Shown here piece after piece: positions 26,764-35,460 of a stretch of DNA of 64,000 nucleotides (its first letter is position 1; the number at the start of each line of letters is the position of its first letter). The notes under the pieces were generated by a model, which made no database searches, was not told the DNA's origin, and saw nothing but the letters and a program-made list of their open reading frames with translations. This DNA is from Bacillota bacterium. GTDB lineage: Bacteria > Bacillota > Bacilli > Paenibacillales > Paenibacillaceae. A program made the translations under genes and the position numbers. The stretch spans positions 1 to 64,000 of the forward strand of contig JAEWJS010000127.1 in assembly GCA_023386495.1 (NCBI GenBank). Direction: 5' to 3'.

Positions 26764-29013
26764 TCAATCTTGGTCTGTCTCTCCGTTCTCTGCCTGCGCA
26801 TCTTGCTCGTCTTGTCCATCCTGTCCGTCCGCGGCTTCACCCTCGCCATCCGCCTCTTCGGGTTCAGGCAGCGACGTTATGCCCGGCGGCTCGAGCACCA
26901 GCTTCAGTACCCGTTCGCCTTGGGCCGATGCCAGAATCTGATTCTCCACGAAACCCTCGCCTTCGGCCACGCATTTCAAGCCCATGAGCGAGCATACTTC
27001 GAGCGCGTCCCGCAGCGACAGCCCGCGAAGATTCGGCACGGCCAGCTTCGACCGTTCCTCCGTAATCAGATAGATTCGTCCGCCCTGCGGCATTTGCGTC
27101 CCTGCCCGCGGAATTTGCTGCAGAACGGTCGAGCCCTTGCCCACGGTCTCATAGCTGAGTCTCCATGCCTTAAGCTCCTCCGTCGCTTGCGTCAAGGCCA
27201 ATTCCGTCACGTCTGGCGCCTTCACGGACAACTCCTGCTTCCGCACCTCTTCGGCCTTGACTGCATTGTTAGGCGCTACACCCATATGCCGCAGACTCTG
27301 CAGCACGATCTCCTTGAACACCGGCGCAGCAGCCGAACCGCCGCCGGCCAATGAGTCGTTCGGTTCGTCGACGACGACGTAGACGACGATCTTCGGATTC
27401 TCCACCGGCGCGTAGCCGATGAACGAGACGACGAATTTGTCATCCGCATATTTCCCGTCGACAACCTTCTGCGCCGTCCCCGTCTTGCCTGCCACCCGGT
27501 AGCCTTCCAGATAGGCATTCTTGCCGGTTCCGATCTCCCGGTCGGATACGACTTGCTCCAGGTATTCGCCAACCTTGTTCGCCGACGCCTTCGAGATGAC
27601 CTGTCGCACAACCTTCGGCTCGATCTTCGTTTTCTCGCCTGTCACGGGGTCCTCGATCGCCTTCACGAGATGCGGCTGCATCAGCTTGCCACCGTTCGCG
27701 ACGGCCGCAACCGCAGCAACCTGCTGGATCGGCGTGACCTGCACGCGGCCTTGTCCGTAAGTCAGCGTTGCTCGCTCTGTCGCATACCTCGGCGCGACCG
27801 ATCCGGCTATTTCGCCGCCTAGCTCGACACCCGTCTTTTGGCCAAAGCCGAAGTTATTGATGTAGCCCATCAGCGTGTTCGTTTCCATCTTCTCATAGCC
27901 AAGCTTGACGAACGCAACGTTACTCGAACGCTTCAAGCCCTCGAGGAATGTAATCTCTCCCCAGCCACCGCGCTTATGGTCGCGCAGCGGACTGCCAGAG
28001 ACCGTCACGCTGCCCGACATGTACGTTTCATTGGGATTGAAGACGCCCTCCTCGACTGCAGCAGCGAGCGTCACGATTTTGAACGTCGAACCCGGCTCTA
28101 ACAGACCTTTAATTCCATAGTTAAAATCATTCCCAGGCTCTGTCTCCCAGTACACGTTCGGATTATAGCTCGGCAGCGTCGCCATGCCCAGGATCTCCAT
28201 CGTGTTCGGATCGGCCGCGATTGCGGTAATGCTCTTCGGCTCGTACTTCTCGTACGCTTCCTTGATCGCGATCTCGATGTAGGATTGAATCTCGGTGTCG
28301 ATCGTCAGCTGCACGTTCTTGCCGTCGCGCGCCGGGATGTACTCGACGTCCCCGTTCGAGAGCTGCACCCGGTTGCCGTCGCGCTCGTACTTGATCTCGC
28401 CGTCGGAGCCGCGAAGCTGCTCGTCCAGCGACAGCTCAAGGCCGTTCATCGCTTCGCCGGCCTTGTTGACGTAGCCGATAATATGGGCGGCCATCGACTG
28501 CCTCGGATAGAATCGCTTCTGATCCTCCATCAGATAGATGCCGACGTCCTTCTCCTTCGTCTGCTCGCGCAGCTGCTCCCGGAAAGCGATGACGCGGTCC
28601 GCGAGCTCCTTGTCGATCTTCCAGCCCTCGTTCCTTACCTCGCGCTGTTGATAGAACTGGCCGTCCTTGTTTTTCTTCGTCACGATGTCGCGCAGCTCGC
28701 TCTCGGGCTTGGCCAGCATCGTGTGGAACTTGCTGACGATCTGATCCGCCAGTCCAAGCTCGTCGATGACTTTCGGACTCACCGCGATCGTGTACCCTGC
28801 AACGTCCATCGCCAATATTTTGCCGTCGCGGTCCGTGACCGTGCCGCGGACAGCTGGAATTTTCTCGAATGCCGACCATGTCTTCTTCGCCTGCTCGTAC
28901 CAAAAGTCTGCGTTCACGACCTGGACGAAATAGACGCGACCGATCAGAACAACAAATAGGAGGGTCATGAGCCCCCCTATGAGCAATGTGCGAAGCTTTA
29001 TGCGCTTAGTCAT
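26764..29013 (-). CDS. pbpB: Division transpeptidase PBP2B (FtsI)
   Basis: This class-B penicillin-binding protein (749 aa) crosslinks septal peptidoglycan. It has one membrane anchor (LLIGGLMTLLFVVLIGRVYF), a dimerisation domain with RGTVTDRDGKILAMD, and the transpeptidase motifs GSTFK (Ser 309), SSN (364-365) and KTGTAQ. Two C-terminal PASTA domains follow at about 595-720. The last ~35 residues are low-complexity and acidic, rich in D, E, Q and G. It directly follows ftsL. Confidence 0.96.
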   Translation of the reverse strand: MTKRIKLRTLLIGGLMTLLFVVLIGRVYFVQVVNADFWYEQAKKTWSAFEKIPAVRGTVTDRDGKILAMDVAGYTIAVSPKVIDELGLADQIVSKFHTMLAKPESELRDIVTKKNKDGQFYQQREVRNEGWKIDKELADRVIAFREQLREQTKEKDVGIYLMEDQKRFYPRQSMAAHIIGYVNKAGEAMNGLELSLDEQLRGSDGEIKYERDGNRVQLSNGDVEYIPARDGKNVQLTIDTEIQSYIEIAIKEAYEKYEPKSITAIAADPNTMEILGMATLPSYNPNVYWETEPGNDFNYGIKGLLEPGSTFKIVTLAAAVEEGVFNPNETYMSGSVTVSGSPLRDHKRGGWGEITFLEGLKRSSNVAFVKLGYEKMETNTLMGYINNFGFGQKTGVELGGEIAGSVAPRYATERATLTYGQGRVQVTPIQQVAAVAAVANGGKLMQPHLVKAIEDPVTGEKTKIEPKVVRQVISKASANKVGEYLEQVVSDREIGTGKNAYLEGYRVAGKTGTAQKVVDGKYADDKFVVSFIGYAPVENPKIVVYVVVDEPNDSLAGGGSAAAPVFKEIVLQSLRHMGVAPNNAVKAEEVRKQELSVKAPDVTELALTQATEELKAWRLSYETVGKGSTVLQQIPRAGTQMPQGGRIYLITEERSKLAVPNLRGLSLRDALEVCSLMGLKCVAEGEGFVENQILASAQGERVLKLVLEPPGITSLPEPEEADGEGEAADGQDGQDEQDAQAENGETDQD

Positions 29014-29022
29014 GATGTCACC

Positions 29023-29424
29023 CTATTCTTTCATTGCGGTCTGGCTGGAACCTGCCCCGAGCTCGACGGAGATTACCGGCTGATCGTTATGCACCATGCC
29101 TTCGAGCAGCGCCTTCTCCCGAATCGTGCCCGGATCGCTGAGCATCTCTACTTTTTTCTGCAGCTCTTTGATCTGAACGTTCATCTCTTCGTATTGCGTA
29201 GTCATCTGCTTGATCTCGAGATTCATCTGATAGATTTGCGCGTAGCGGTTAATGATAACCCCGGCTACAATGACGCACATGACGACCGTGAAAAGATACA
29301 GCAACTTCTCCTGAACGGGGATCGTTTTGCGGCGTACGGCGGTTTTCGCGGTTCGTTCGGGCTGTCGCTTCTGCTCCGTCCGTTTCTGCGGCTGCATCGC
29401 TAGGTTGCCGTGCATGTAAGCCAT
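29023..29424 (-). CDS. ftsL: Divisome protein FtsL
   Basis: FtsL (133 aa) is a bitopic divisome protein with a basic cytoplasmic N-terminus (KRTEQKRQPERTAKTAVRRK), one membrane span (LLYLFTVVMCVIVAGVIINRY) and an extracytoplasmic coiled coil (LEIKQMTTQYEEMNVQIKEL). The family is poorly conserved in sequence but size, topology and position between rsmH and pbpB are diagnostic. ATG 29424 follows GAGAGGGG; the upstream extension of this frame to 29547 runs through repeat copy C and is not real protein. Confidence 0.92.
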   Translation of the reverse strand: MAYMHGNLAMQPQKRTEQKRQPERTAKTAVRRKTIPVQEKLLYLFTVVMCVIVAGVIINRYAQIYQMNLEIKQMTTQYEEMNVQIKELQKKVEMLSDPGTIREKALLEGMVHNDQPVISVELGAGSSQTAMKE

Positions 29425-29450
29425 GGTATTACCCCTCTCTAATATCGTAT

Positions 29451-29625
29451 TCGGTAGGTTCAAGAAGCCCAATTGTGATCGCGAAGTAATGCTTCGTAGT
29501 TTATTCGGCATCGAATCTTGAACGCTGGCGAAAGCTCCGGTACTCACGTAGGCCTGCCTACGCTCCGTTCCTCACTTTCTACCATCGTCCAACCTTCTCG
29601 GCGCTGACAATTGATCTTCTAGAAC
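29451..29625 (+). repeat. Structured dispersed element, copy C
   Basis: Copy C, plus orientation, lies in the rsmH-ftsL gap, its tail about 25 nt past the rsmH stop. The outer arms pair beyond the usual 10 bp: GTTC-AGAAG--CAATTGT with ACAATTG--CTTCT-GAAC, 16 of 19 positions. The inner stem is GAAAG/CTTTC, the apical hairpin CGTAGG-cctg-CCTACG, and the 5' hairpin CGAAG/CTTCG. The palindrome block has drifted to ATTCGGCATCGAAT. Core 29471-29610. Confidence 0.87.
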
Positions 29626-29648
29626 ATGTTCTATCGCAAAAATATTCG

Positions 29649-30605
29649 TTACGGCTGCAGCTTCTCGGCGATGCGCAGCTTGGCGGATCGGGAACGCGGA
29701 TTGCGCTCAAGCTCCTCCGGTCCCGGCTCGATCGGCTTGCGGTTCACCAGCTTCAAGACGCCTTTCGAGCCGCACACGCACATCGGAAAGTCCGGCGGAC
29801 AGGTGCATCTTTCAACAAATTTCGCAAAAATCTGCTTGCAAATCCGGTCTTCCAAGGAATGAAACGTAATGACAGATACGCGTCCTCCTGGCTTCAGGCA
29901 ACGAACGCTTGCGTAGAGCGCCTCTTCCTCCGCGCCGAGCTCGTCGTTCACGGCGATGCGCAGCGCTTGGAACGAACGCTTCGCAGGGTGTCCGCCCGTG
30001 CGGCGCGCGGCCGCGGGAATGCCGGCCTTGACCAGCTCCGCGAGCTCGCCCGTCGTCGCGACCGGCTGCTTGCTCCGTGCCTCTAGAATCGTCTTGGCGA
30101 TTCTGCGCGCAAACTTCTCTTCGCCGTACATATCCAGGATTCGCGCAATTTCGCGCTCGTCCCACTCGTTCACGATCTGCGCGGCCGTCAGCTCGCCGGA
30201 TTGGTCCATCCGCATATCGAGCGGCGCATCGTGATTGTAGCTGAAGCCCCGATCGGCCTCGTCCAATTGCGGACTCGATACGCCGAGGTCGAACAGGATG
30301 CCGTCAACCTGCGGCACGCCGTCGACGATCGGTACGCCGGCTTCCCGCAGACCTGCCTCCAGATGACGAAAATTGCTCTTGATTAGCGTTACTTTATGTA
30401 AGTGGTCCTTGAGTCTGAGCTTCGCATTGTCGTGCGCCCACTCGTCCTGATCGAACGCGATCAGCCGGCCGCCTGCGCCGAGCCGCGATACGATCAATTC
30501 GCTATGCCCCGCGCCGCCAAGCGTGCAATCGACGTAGATCCCGTCCGGCTTGATCGCCAGACCGTCGACCGCTTCCTCTTTCAATACCGTCACATGTTGA
30601 AACAC
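29649..30605 (-). CDS. rsmH: 16S rRNA m4C1402 methyltransferase RsmH (MraW)
   Basis: RsmH (318 aa) methylates N4 of C1402 in 16S rRNA using S-adenosylmethionine. Motifs: [28 protein letters not shown] (SAM site), [59 protein letters not shown]. It starts at GTG 30605 after GGGAGGG. It lies 48 nt from mraZ, the usual partner at the head of the dcw cluster. Confidence 0.97.
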   Translation of the reverse strand: MFQHVTVLKEEAVDGLAIKPDGIYVDCTLGGAGHSELIVSRLGAGGRLIAFDQDEWAHDNAKLRLKDHLHKVTLIKSNFRHLEAGLREAGVPIVDGVPQVDGILFDLGVSSPQLDEADRGFSYNHDAPLDMRMDQSGELTAAQIVNEWDEREIARILDMYGEEKFARRIAKTILEARSKQPVATTGELAELVKAGIPAAARRTGGHPAKRSFQALRIAVNDELGAEEEALYASVRCLKPGGRVSVITFHSLEDRICKQIFAKFVERCTCPPDFPMCVCGSKGVLKLVNRKPIEPGPEELERNPRSRSAKLRIAEKLQP

Positions 30606-30652
30606 TGTCAGCCCTCCCGGCTATTCTTAATCTCCGAATCGGGCAACCGTCG

Positions 30653-31090
30653 TCAGAAATTGAAATCGAGATCCACAAGCTTCTCGGCGATTTCATTGAA
30701 AGTATCCTCGGATTGCTGATAATACCCTTCCCAGATCGCCTTGCTCCACACTTCCACACGGTTGGATACGCCGATGACGACGCAATCCTTGTCCAGCTTG
30801 GCATATTCGCGCAAGTGATTCGGCAAATTTACCCTTCCCTGTTTGTCCAGCTCGCATTCCGTTGCCCCCGAGAAGAAGAACCGGGAGAACGCGCGCGCAT
30901 CCGACTTCATGAGCGGCAGCGACTTGAGCTTCTGCTCCAATACGCTCCACTCGCTGGTCGGATAGACGAACAGACAGTTGTCCAGACCGCGCGTGACGAT
31001 GAATTGCGAACCAAGCGGTTCGCGGAACTTGGCAGGAACGATAATTCGGCCCTTGTCATCGATGCTATGCTGATATTCACCCATGAACAT
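30653..31090 (-). CDS. mraZ: Transcriptional regulator MraZ
   Basis: MraZ (145 aa) has two SpoVT/AbrB-like (double-psi barrel) domains and binds repeats before its own operon. Each domain carries the DxxxR signature: [20 protein letters not shown] and [23 protein letters not shown] 31090 (MFMGEYQH) is the conserved start; an upstream in-frame codon at 31144 would lie across the operator repeats. It is the first gene of the cluster and probably represses the whole operon. Confidence 0.96.
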   Translation of the reverse strand: MFMGEYQHSIDDKGRIIVPAKFREPLGSQFIVTRGLDNCLFVYPTSEWSVLEQKLKSLPLMKSDARAFSRFFFSGATECELDKQGRVNLPNHLREYAKLDKDCVVIGVSNRVEVWSKAIWEGYYQQSEDTFNEIAEKLVDLDFNF

Positions 31091-31099
31091 ACGGCCGCT

Positions 31100-31144
31100 C
31101 CACCCCTTCCCCCATATCCACCACTTGTCCCCACTTTTCACCAC
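31100..31144 (-). promoter_or_regulatory. MraZ operator: GTGG/TGGG repeats at 10-bp spacing
   Basis: On the minus strand GTGG begins at 31144, 31134 and 31124, then TGGG at 31114 and GTGG at 31103, so four steps of 10 or 11 bp. Known MraZ operators are runs of TGGG/GTGG-type boxes on a 10-bp period, read on one face of the helix. The array lies between the likely promoter and the mraZ start and overlaps its ribosome-binding site. Confidence 0.75.
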
Positions 31145-31196
31145 TCAGCTTGAATTATTCGCCACCTAAAATAGTATTCCTGCTTGATTCACGATT

Positions 31197-31227
31197 TTTA
31201 TAAAAAAATATTTTATGTTATTAACAA
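31197..31227 (-). promoter_or_regulatory. Possible promoter of mraZ (dcw operon)
   Basis: The minus strand has TTGTTA (31222-31227), about 18 nt of A/T-rich spacer, and TTATAA (31198-31203). It is the only A/T-rich promoter-like stretch before the MraZ boxes. The -10 match is modest, so this is tentative. Confidence 0.4.
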
Positions 31228-31758
31228 GAGGCATGCCTTAAAAAAGCCAAGTTTGGTGCGGTTTTGTGGATAACGGGAAGCCAAGTGGATCGCGTGGTGG
31301 GGACAAGTGGAGGGCAAGTGGAGGAAAATAACGTGAATCGAGATGATCGTTCGCTTAAGATATCGTCGAGAAGGGTGTTTGAGTGGAGGCGCGTGGGGGA
31401 GCTTTGGCTTGATGGCAGATCACGCGTGGTTCTCGGTGGCACAGTGCGGAATCCGGGCGGGACGCCAACGATCGGCGTGGAAGGAATCGGTGAATGGGTA
31501 GAGCGGTGCACTCGACATCCCTTAACGGCTGCTCCCAAACGAAATAGTTGCAAAACGTACCTTTATTTCGGCAGGCTAATTAAGCTTGGCTGACATAGCG
31601 TCAAAAAGTACAACTATTTCCAAGGGAAATAGAGAATTCCGCGAATTTCCACAAATTAATGGTAAGAAATGCATCTAATTGTCTCGAAAGGGCGATTCCG
31701 GAATAAATAACTGCAGAAAATGACCTTATGCCATCCCGACCGACACATACTGGCGTGA
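31228..31758. other. Intergenic region between mraZ and ahcY
   Basis: No convincing gene. At 31282-31325, plus strand, a second set of GTGG words includes GTGGGGACAAGTGG, a word also found in the MraZ operator. At 31541-31620 the 10-bp arms GAAATAGTTG and CAACTATTTC face each other across 60 nt. An open frame at 31264-31593 has no ribosome-binding site or recognisable domain and is judged spurious. Confidence 0.6.
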
Positions 31759-31804
31759 CACAACAAACAACCGCCCTGAGGCAGCTACTGCTGCCCGGGG
31801 CGGT
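31759..31804 (-). terminator. Terminator after ahcY
   Basis: On the minus strand the hairpin ACCGCCC..GGGCAGC-agta-GCTGCC..GGGCGGT is followed by the T-rich TGTTTGTTG. It starts about 35 nt past the ahcY stop. Confidence 0.8.
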
Positions 31805-31837
31805 CATTGTGTTCGCTATTCGTTGGAACGCCGGCGA

Positions 31838-33100
31838 TCAGTGTTCTTGCCAGCTATCCAAGTATTGCTTCTGTTCGTCGGTCAGGCGGTCGATCCCGGT
31901 TCCGAGCGACTCCAGCTTGTAGCGCGCTACTTGCTCGTCCAGCTCGTAAGGCACGTTCACGACGTGCTTGCCGATCGACTCGTAATTGTCATTCACATAT
32001 TTAAGCGACATCGCTTGCAGGGCGAACGTCATATCCATAATCTCTGCCGGGTGGCCGTCGCCGGCCGCAAGGTTGACCAGACGGCCTTCCGCGAGCAGAT
32101 AGATGCTGCGTCCGTCCTTCATCTGGTACTCCTCGATATTGCGGCGCACCGTGCGCTTGCCGTTCGACATCGCCTCAAGCTCCGGCTTGTTCACTTCCAC
32201 GTCGAAGTGACCCGCATTCGACAGAATCGCGCCGTTCTTCATCACCGCGTAGTGCTCGCCGCGAATGACGTCGCGATTGCCCGTTACCGTCACGAAGAAA
32301 TCGCCAAGCTTCGCGGCCTCGATCATCGGCATGACGGCAAAGCCGTCCATGTAGGCCTCGACTGCCTTAATCGCGTCGATCTCGGTGACGATAACGTTCG
32401 CGCCGAGACCCTTCGCGCGCATCGCTACGCCCTTGCCGCACCAGCCGTATCCGACGACGACAACGGTCTTGCCCGCTACGACGAGATTCGTCGTGCGATT
32501 AATGCCGTCGAACACCGACTGTCCCGTGCCGTACCGGTTGTCGAACAAGTATTTGCAGAACGCATCGTTCACCGCAACCATCGGGAACTTCAACGAGCCG
32601 TCCTTCTCCATCGCCTTCAGGCGCAGGATGCCGGTCGTCGTCTCTTCCGCTCCGCCGCGGACGTTCGCCAGCAGATCCTGACGCTCGGCATGCAGAATCG
32701 ACACCAGATCACCGCCGTCGTCGATAATGAGATCCGGCTTCGTTTCTAGCGCCTTCACCAGTAACTCCTTATATTCCTTCGGATCCGGGTTGTATTTCGC
32801 GAATACCGTGATGCCGTCCTCGACCAGCGCCGCACACACGTCGTCCTGCGTCGACAGCGGATTGCTGCCCGTAATCGTTACTTCTGCGCCGCCTGCCGCG
32901 ACAACCTTAGCCAGATAAGCCGTCTTGGCTTCCAGATGGAGCGAGATCGCGACGCGCAGTCCTTTGAAAGGCTGCTCCTTCTCGAATTGCTCACGAATCC
33001 GGTTCAGCACCGGCATATGCGCAGCCACCCAATCGATCTTCAGATGGCCCTCAGGCGCCAGGCTCATATCGGTAACAATGCTCTTCTCTCGCGCACTCAC
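31838..33100 (-). CDS. ahcY: Adenosylhomocysteinase family protein AhcY (short, archaeal-like)
   Basis: This protein (420 aa) is predicted to hydrolyse S-adenosylhomocysteine to adenosine and homocysteine with bound NAD. Substrate and catalytic residues are visible: [41 protein letters not shown], and the NAD loop [10 protein letters not shown]. It ends in YLDSWQEH and lacks the longer C-terminal KPDHYRY tail of most bacterial and eukaryotic enzymes, as in archaeal forms, some of which prefer S-inosylhomocysteine. GTG 33100 has better spacing from AGGAGG than TTG 33106. B. subtilis lacks ahcY and uses Pfs and LuxS instead. Confidence 0.92.
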   Translation of the reverse strand: MSAREKSIVTDMSLAPEGHLKIDWVAAHMPVLNRIREQFEKEQPFKGLRVAISLHLEAKTAYLAKVVAAGGAEVTITGSNPLSTQDDVCAALVEDGITVFAKYNPDPKEYKELLVKALETKPDLIIDDGGDLVSILHAERQDLLANVRGGAEETTTGILRLKAMEKDGSLKFPMVAVNDAFCKYLFDNRYGTGQSVFDGINRTTNLVVAGKTVVVVGYGWCGKGVAMRAKGLGANVIVTEIDAIKAVEAYMDGFAVMPMIEAAKLGDFFVTVTGNRDVIRGEHYAVMKNGAILSNAGHFDVEVNKPELEAMSNGKRTVRRNIEEYQMKDGRSIYLLAEGRLVNLAAGDGHPAEIMDMTFALQAMSLKYVNDNYESIGKHVVNVPYELDEQVARYKLESLGTGIDRLTDEQKQYLDSWQEH

Positions 33101-33148
33101 ATTCAATTCCTCCTATTATTCCCTGCTATTGGTAATGCATTATCCAAA

Positions 33149-33309
33149 TGTCCGCTTGTCAGCGCCGAGAAGGTTGGACGATGGTAGAAAATGAGGAGCG
33201 CAGTGTAGTCAAAGCTACATGAGCACCGGAATTTTCGCCAGCGTTCAAGATTCGACGTCGAATATGCTTCGTCAGCAACAGCATCGCGATCACAAGTGGA
33301 CCACGCAGT
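33149..33309 (-). repeat. Structured dispersed element, copy D
   Basis: Copy D reads on the minus strand, in the same direction as the flanking genes, between bshC and ahcY. Its 5' arm GTCCACTTGT overlaps the last codons of bshC, and the element's own TTGTGA supplies the bshC stop codon. The 3' arm ACAAGCGGAC pairs at 9 of 10 positions. The inner stem is GAAAAT/ATTTTC and the apical hairpin is TGTAG-ctttga-CTACA. Core 33156-33296. Confidence 0.87.
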
Positions 33310-34960
33310 GGTTGCTTTGATGATCATACGGTATAGCCAACAAGCTGTCCAGCCAATGCCGCCCGTGGCGGTTCCATAGCGATACCCAACTGATGACCCG
33401 CTCCTGCGGCTTGCCGTCCGGCTGCAGCCAGGCCGCGATATAGTCGAACCGCCGAAGATCGGCCTCATGGCGAAGCTGATGCGCCTCATGGGTTTTGCGC
33501 TGCAGATAGCGAATTTGCTCGATGATCCGCTCCCGGTTACGCTGCCCCAGCGCCCCGAGCCCGCCGTCCAATTCGGCCAGTTCGTCTAACAGCGGCTGAT
33601 ACAGCGCTGCGAAGCCCTGCTCCGCCGCCTCAAAGCGCGCATCCAGATCGGTCGCGCCCTGCTGCGCAAGCCACGCCGACTTCCGCTCGTCGAAGCGGCT
33701 CTTGCTCTTCACCTCGTTCAGCGACAGATCGAACCCTGCCATTCGCTTCTTCAGCGGCTCGTCCAGCATCGTGAACGACATGCGCGGCAAGACGATCGGC
33801 ATGCGCATATCGAGCGCGCGGAAGGCATACGAGGTCTGTGCCCAATACGCGATCTCCCCTGGGCCGAGCACCGTTGCCAACACCGGCAGCACATAGTCTT
33901 GCATAAGCGGCCGCGTCAGCACGTTGTTGCTCAGCAGCTCGGGAGTCTCGGCCGCCAGCTGCAGCAGCTTGTCGCGCTCCACGATCAGCGTGCCCTTGCG
34001 ATCCTCGTACCGGCCTTCCCGTCGGTACATAAGCACGCGTTCACCTGCTAGTCGACCCACGCCGGGCTGCAGCCTTTCATCTCGGAACACGAATAGATTC
34101 GCGCAATCCGGCTGGCTCTCGACCTGAAGCGGGTAGCCCAGTGCTTCCAGGCGGGCGCCATTCTCCCGATATGCTTCCTCCAGCTGCTGGCCGGATTCGA
34201 TCAATCGAGCGAACATCGGCCCTTCGACTCGGCGCAGCTTCGGATCGTCCGCATCCATCAAGACAAGGCCTTCCCTCGCGAACATGCTTGCCAGCAGCGC
34301 GGCGAATTGGTCGGACAACGTATCGGAGCCCCGAATTGCCGCCTCCAGCTCGTCTAGCAGCTCTGCCTTATGAGCGGAGTCCGGCAGCGTATCCGCCAGC
34401 TCCTGAATCGCGGCTTGCAGGATGCCCGAACTCAGCTTCGTCCGGCTCACGGAAGTCCGGGGATGCTCCTCCCGCTCGACAGCGATCTTGTGCAGGCCGC
34501 CATCGCCGCGCACGACAATGGCATGGTTCGCTTCCGCCCAGTCGTGATCCTCGCCCGCAATCCAGAACACCGGAACAACCCGCTTGCCTGTCGCGGCTTC
34601 TGCCCAGCGGGCAGCTTGTATGATGGAGATTGCTTTATGTATCACCATGACAGGCCCCGTGAAGAGCCCTGCTTGCTGACCGCCTACGATTACCGGCGCG
34701 CCTTGTTCCAGCGCAGTCAGGTTCGCCTCAAGGGCAGGGGTCAAGCCAAGACGTTCATTATACATACGCAGCACGCCGGCCGTCTGCTTCCGATCCGCGC
34801 GCTGTTCGACACTTTTATCCAGCCAAGCCATACGTTCACGCCATGCTTCCGCTTCAACCGGATGACTGCCGAACAATTCAGCCACACCCGGATCTGACTG
34901 ATTCATGTAGGCTTCTGTCACAGGGTGGCTCGGCGGTTGTTCGATTCGATCCACTAGCAT
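33290..34960 (-). CDS. bshC: Bacillithiol synthase BshC
   Basis: BshC (556 aa) is the putative cysteine-adding enzyme of bacillithiol synthesis, joining cysteine to GlcN-malate. Family motifs: GAPVIVGGQQAGLFTGPVMV, VVPVFWIAGEDHDWAE, VLGPGEIAYWAQ and VLPRMSFTMLDE. ATG 34960 (MLVDRIEQPP) follows GAGGAGGGATGG; an earlier in-frame start at 35005 is unlikely. The stop codon is formed by copy D of the structured repeat. In Bacillus this gene also lies next to mraZ; here ahcY is inserted between. Confidence 0.95.
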   Translation of the reverse strand: MLVDRIEQPPSHPVTEAYMNQSDPGVAELFGSHPVEAEAWRERMAWLDKSVEQRADRKQTAGVLRMYNERLGLTPALEANLTALEQGAPVIVGGQQAGLFTGPVMVIHKAISIIQAARWAEAATGKRVVPVFWIAGEDHDWAEANHAIVVRGDGGLHKIAVEREEHPRTSVSRTKLSSGILQAAIQELADTLPDSAHKAELLDELEAAIRGSDTLSDQFAALLASMFAREGLVLMDADDPKLRRVEGPMFARLIESGQQLEEAYRENGARLEALGYPLQVESQPDCANLFVFRDERLQPGVGRLAGERVLMYRREGRYEDRKGTLIVERDKLLQLAAETPELLSNNVLTRPLMQDYVLPVLATVLGPGEIAYWAQTSYAFRALDMRMPIVLPRMSFTMLDEPLKKRMAGFDLSLNEVKSKSRFDERKSAWLAQQGATDLDARFEAAEQGFAALYQPLLDELAELDGGLGALGQRNRERIIEQIRYLQRKTHEAHQLRHEADLRRFDYIAAWLQPDGKPQERVISWVSLWNRHGRHWLDSLLAIPYDHQSNHCVVHL

Positions 34961-34995
34961 GTTGCAGCCATCCCTCCTCATACGTCCGTATCTTG

Positions 34996-35025
34996 ATTGT
35001 ATCAAGTACCGATCGTTGCCGTCAA
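34996..35025 (-). promoter_or_regulatory. Sigma-A promoter of bshC
   Basis: The minus strand has -35 TTGACG (35020-35025), an 18-bp spacer and -10 TACAAT (34996-35001), about 35 nt before the bshC start. It overlaps the T-run of the preceding terminator. Confidence 0.7.
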
Positions 35026-35047
35026 AAAAAACCTCCCTCGGGAGGCT
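35024..35047 (-). terminator. Terminator after the DUF3397 gene
   Basis: The minus strand shows GCCTCCC-gag-GGGAGGT followed by eight T, 15 nt past the stop. It separates the panE-DUF3397 pair from bshC. Confidence 0.88.
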
Positions 35048-35062
35048 CGGAATGTCACTCTC

Positions 35063-35458
35063 TTAGGCTTGCCAGAACGATTGTCCGACGCCGATCGCCA
35101 TCAGCAGCAGGTAGAAGAAACCCATGATGAAAAATCCGATCCGCCACACGGCCCTTGCAAGCCGCTTCACGTTGACCTCGCCCTTCGAGCGGTATTGCAG
35201 ATTCCCCAGCAGACCCGCTCCCAGCAGCAGGACCAGCACGATCGCGAAGAAGCCGAACGAACTGCCGAATACTTCATTGAATAACGCGGCGACGATCCCG
35301 ATGAGCAGGACGGTCGTAATATCCATTGCCAATCGAATGGCTCTTTTCTTATCGCGGGAATAGGCCAAGCCGGCAAAGTACACAAGCAAGAACGGTACGA
35401 TCGGCACAACCGCCATATAGGCATATAGCTGTTTGAACAGTTCCCAGATCGCTCCCAT
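35063..35458 (-). CDS. DUF3397-family membrane protein
   Basis: This is a 131-aa membrane protein with four hydrophobic segments (about residues 11-32, 43-62, 67-86 and 105-125) and few charged residues between them. Sequence and position beside bshC and panE match the DUF3397 family of Bacillales; no function is known. It starts 2 nt past the panE stop, so the two are cotranscribed. Confidence 0.75.
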   Translation of the reverse strand: MGAIWELFKQLYAYMAVVPIVPFLLVYFAGLAYSRDKKRAIRLAMDITTVLLIGIVAALFNEVFGSSFGFFAIVLVLLLGAGLLGNLQYRSKGEVNVKRLARAVWRIGFFIMGFFYLLLMAIGVGQSFWQA

Positions 35459-35460
35459 TT

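Noticed and set aside
31264..31593. 109-aa plus-strand gene between mraZ and ahcY
   Set aside because: No ribosome-binding site, no domain, and it runs through operator-like repeats.
33101..33155. SAM or SAH riboswitch before ahcY
   Set aside because: The leader is under 60 nt and lacks the known consensus motifs.
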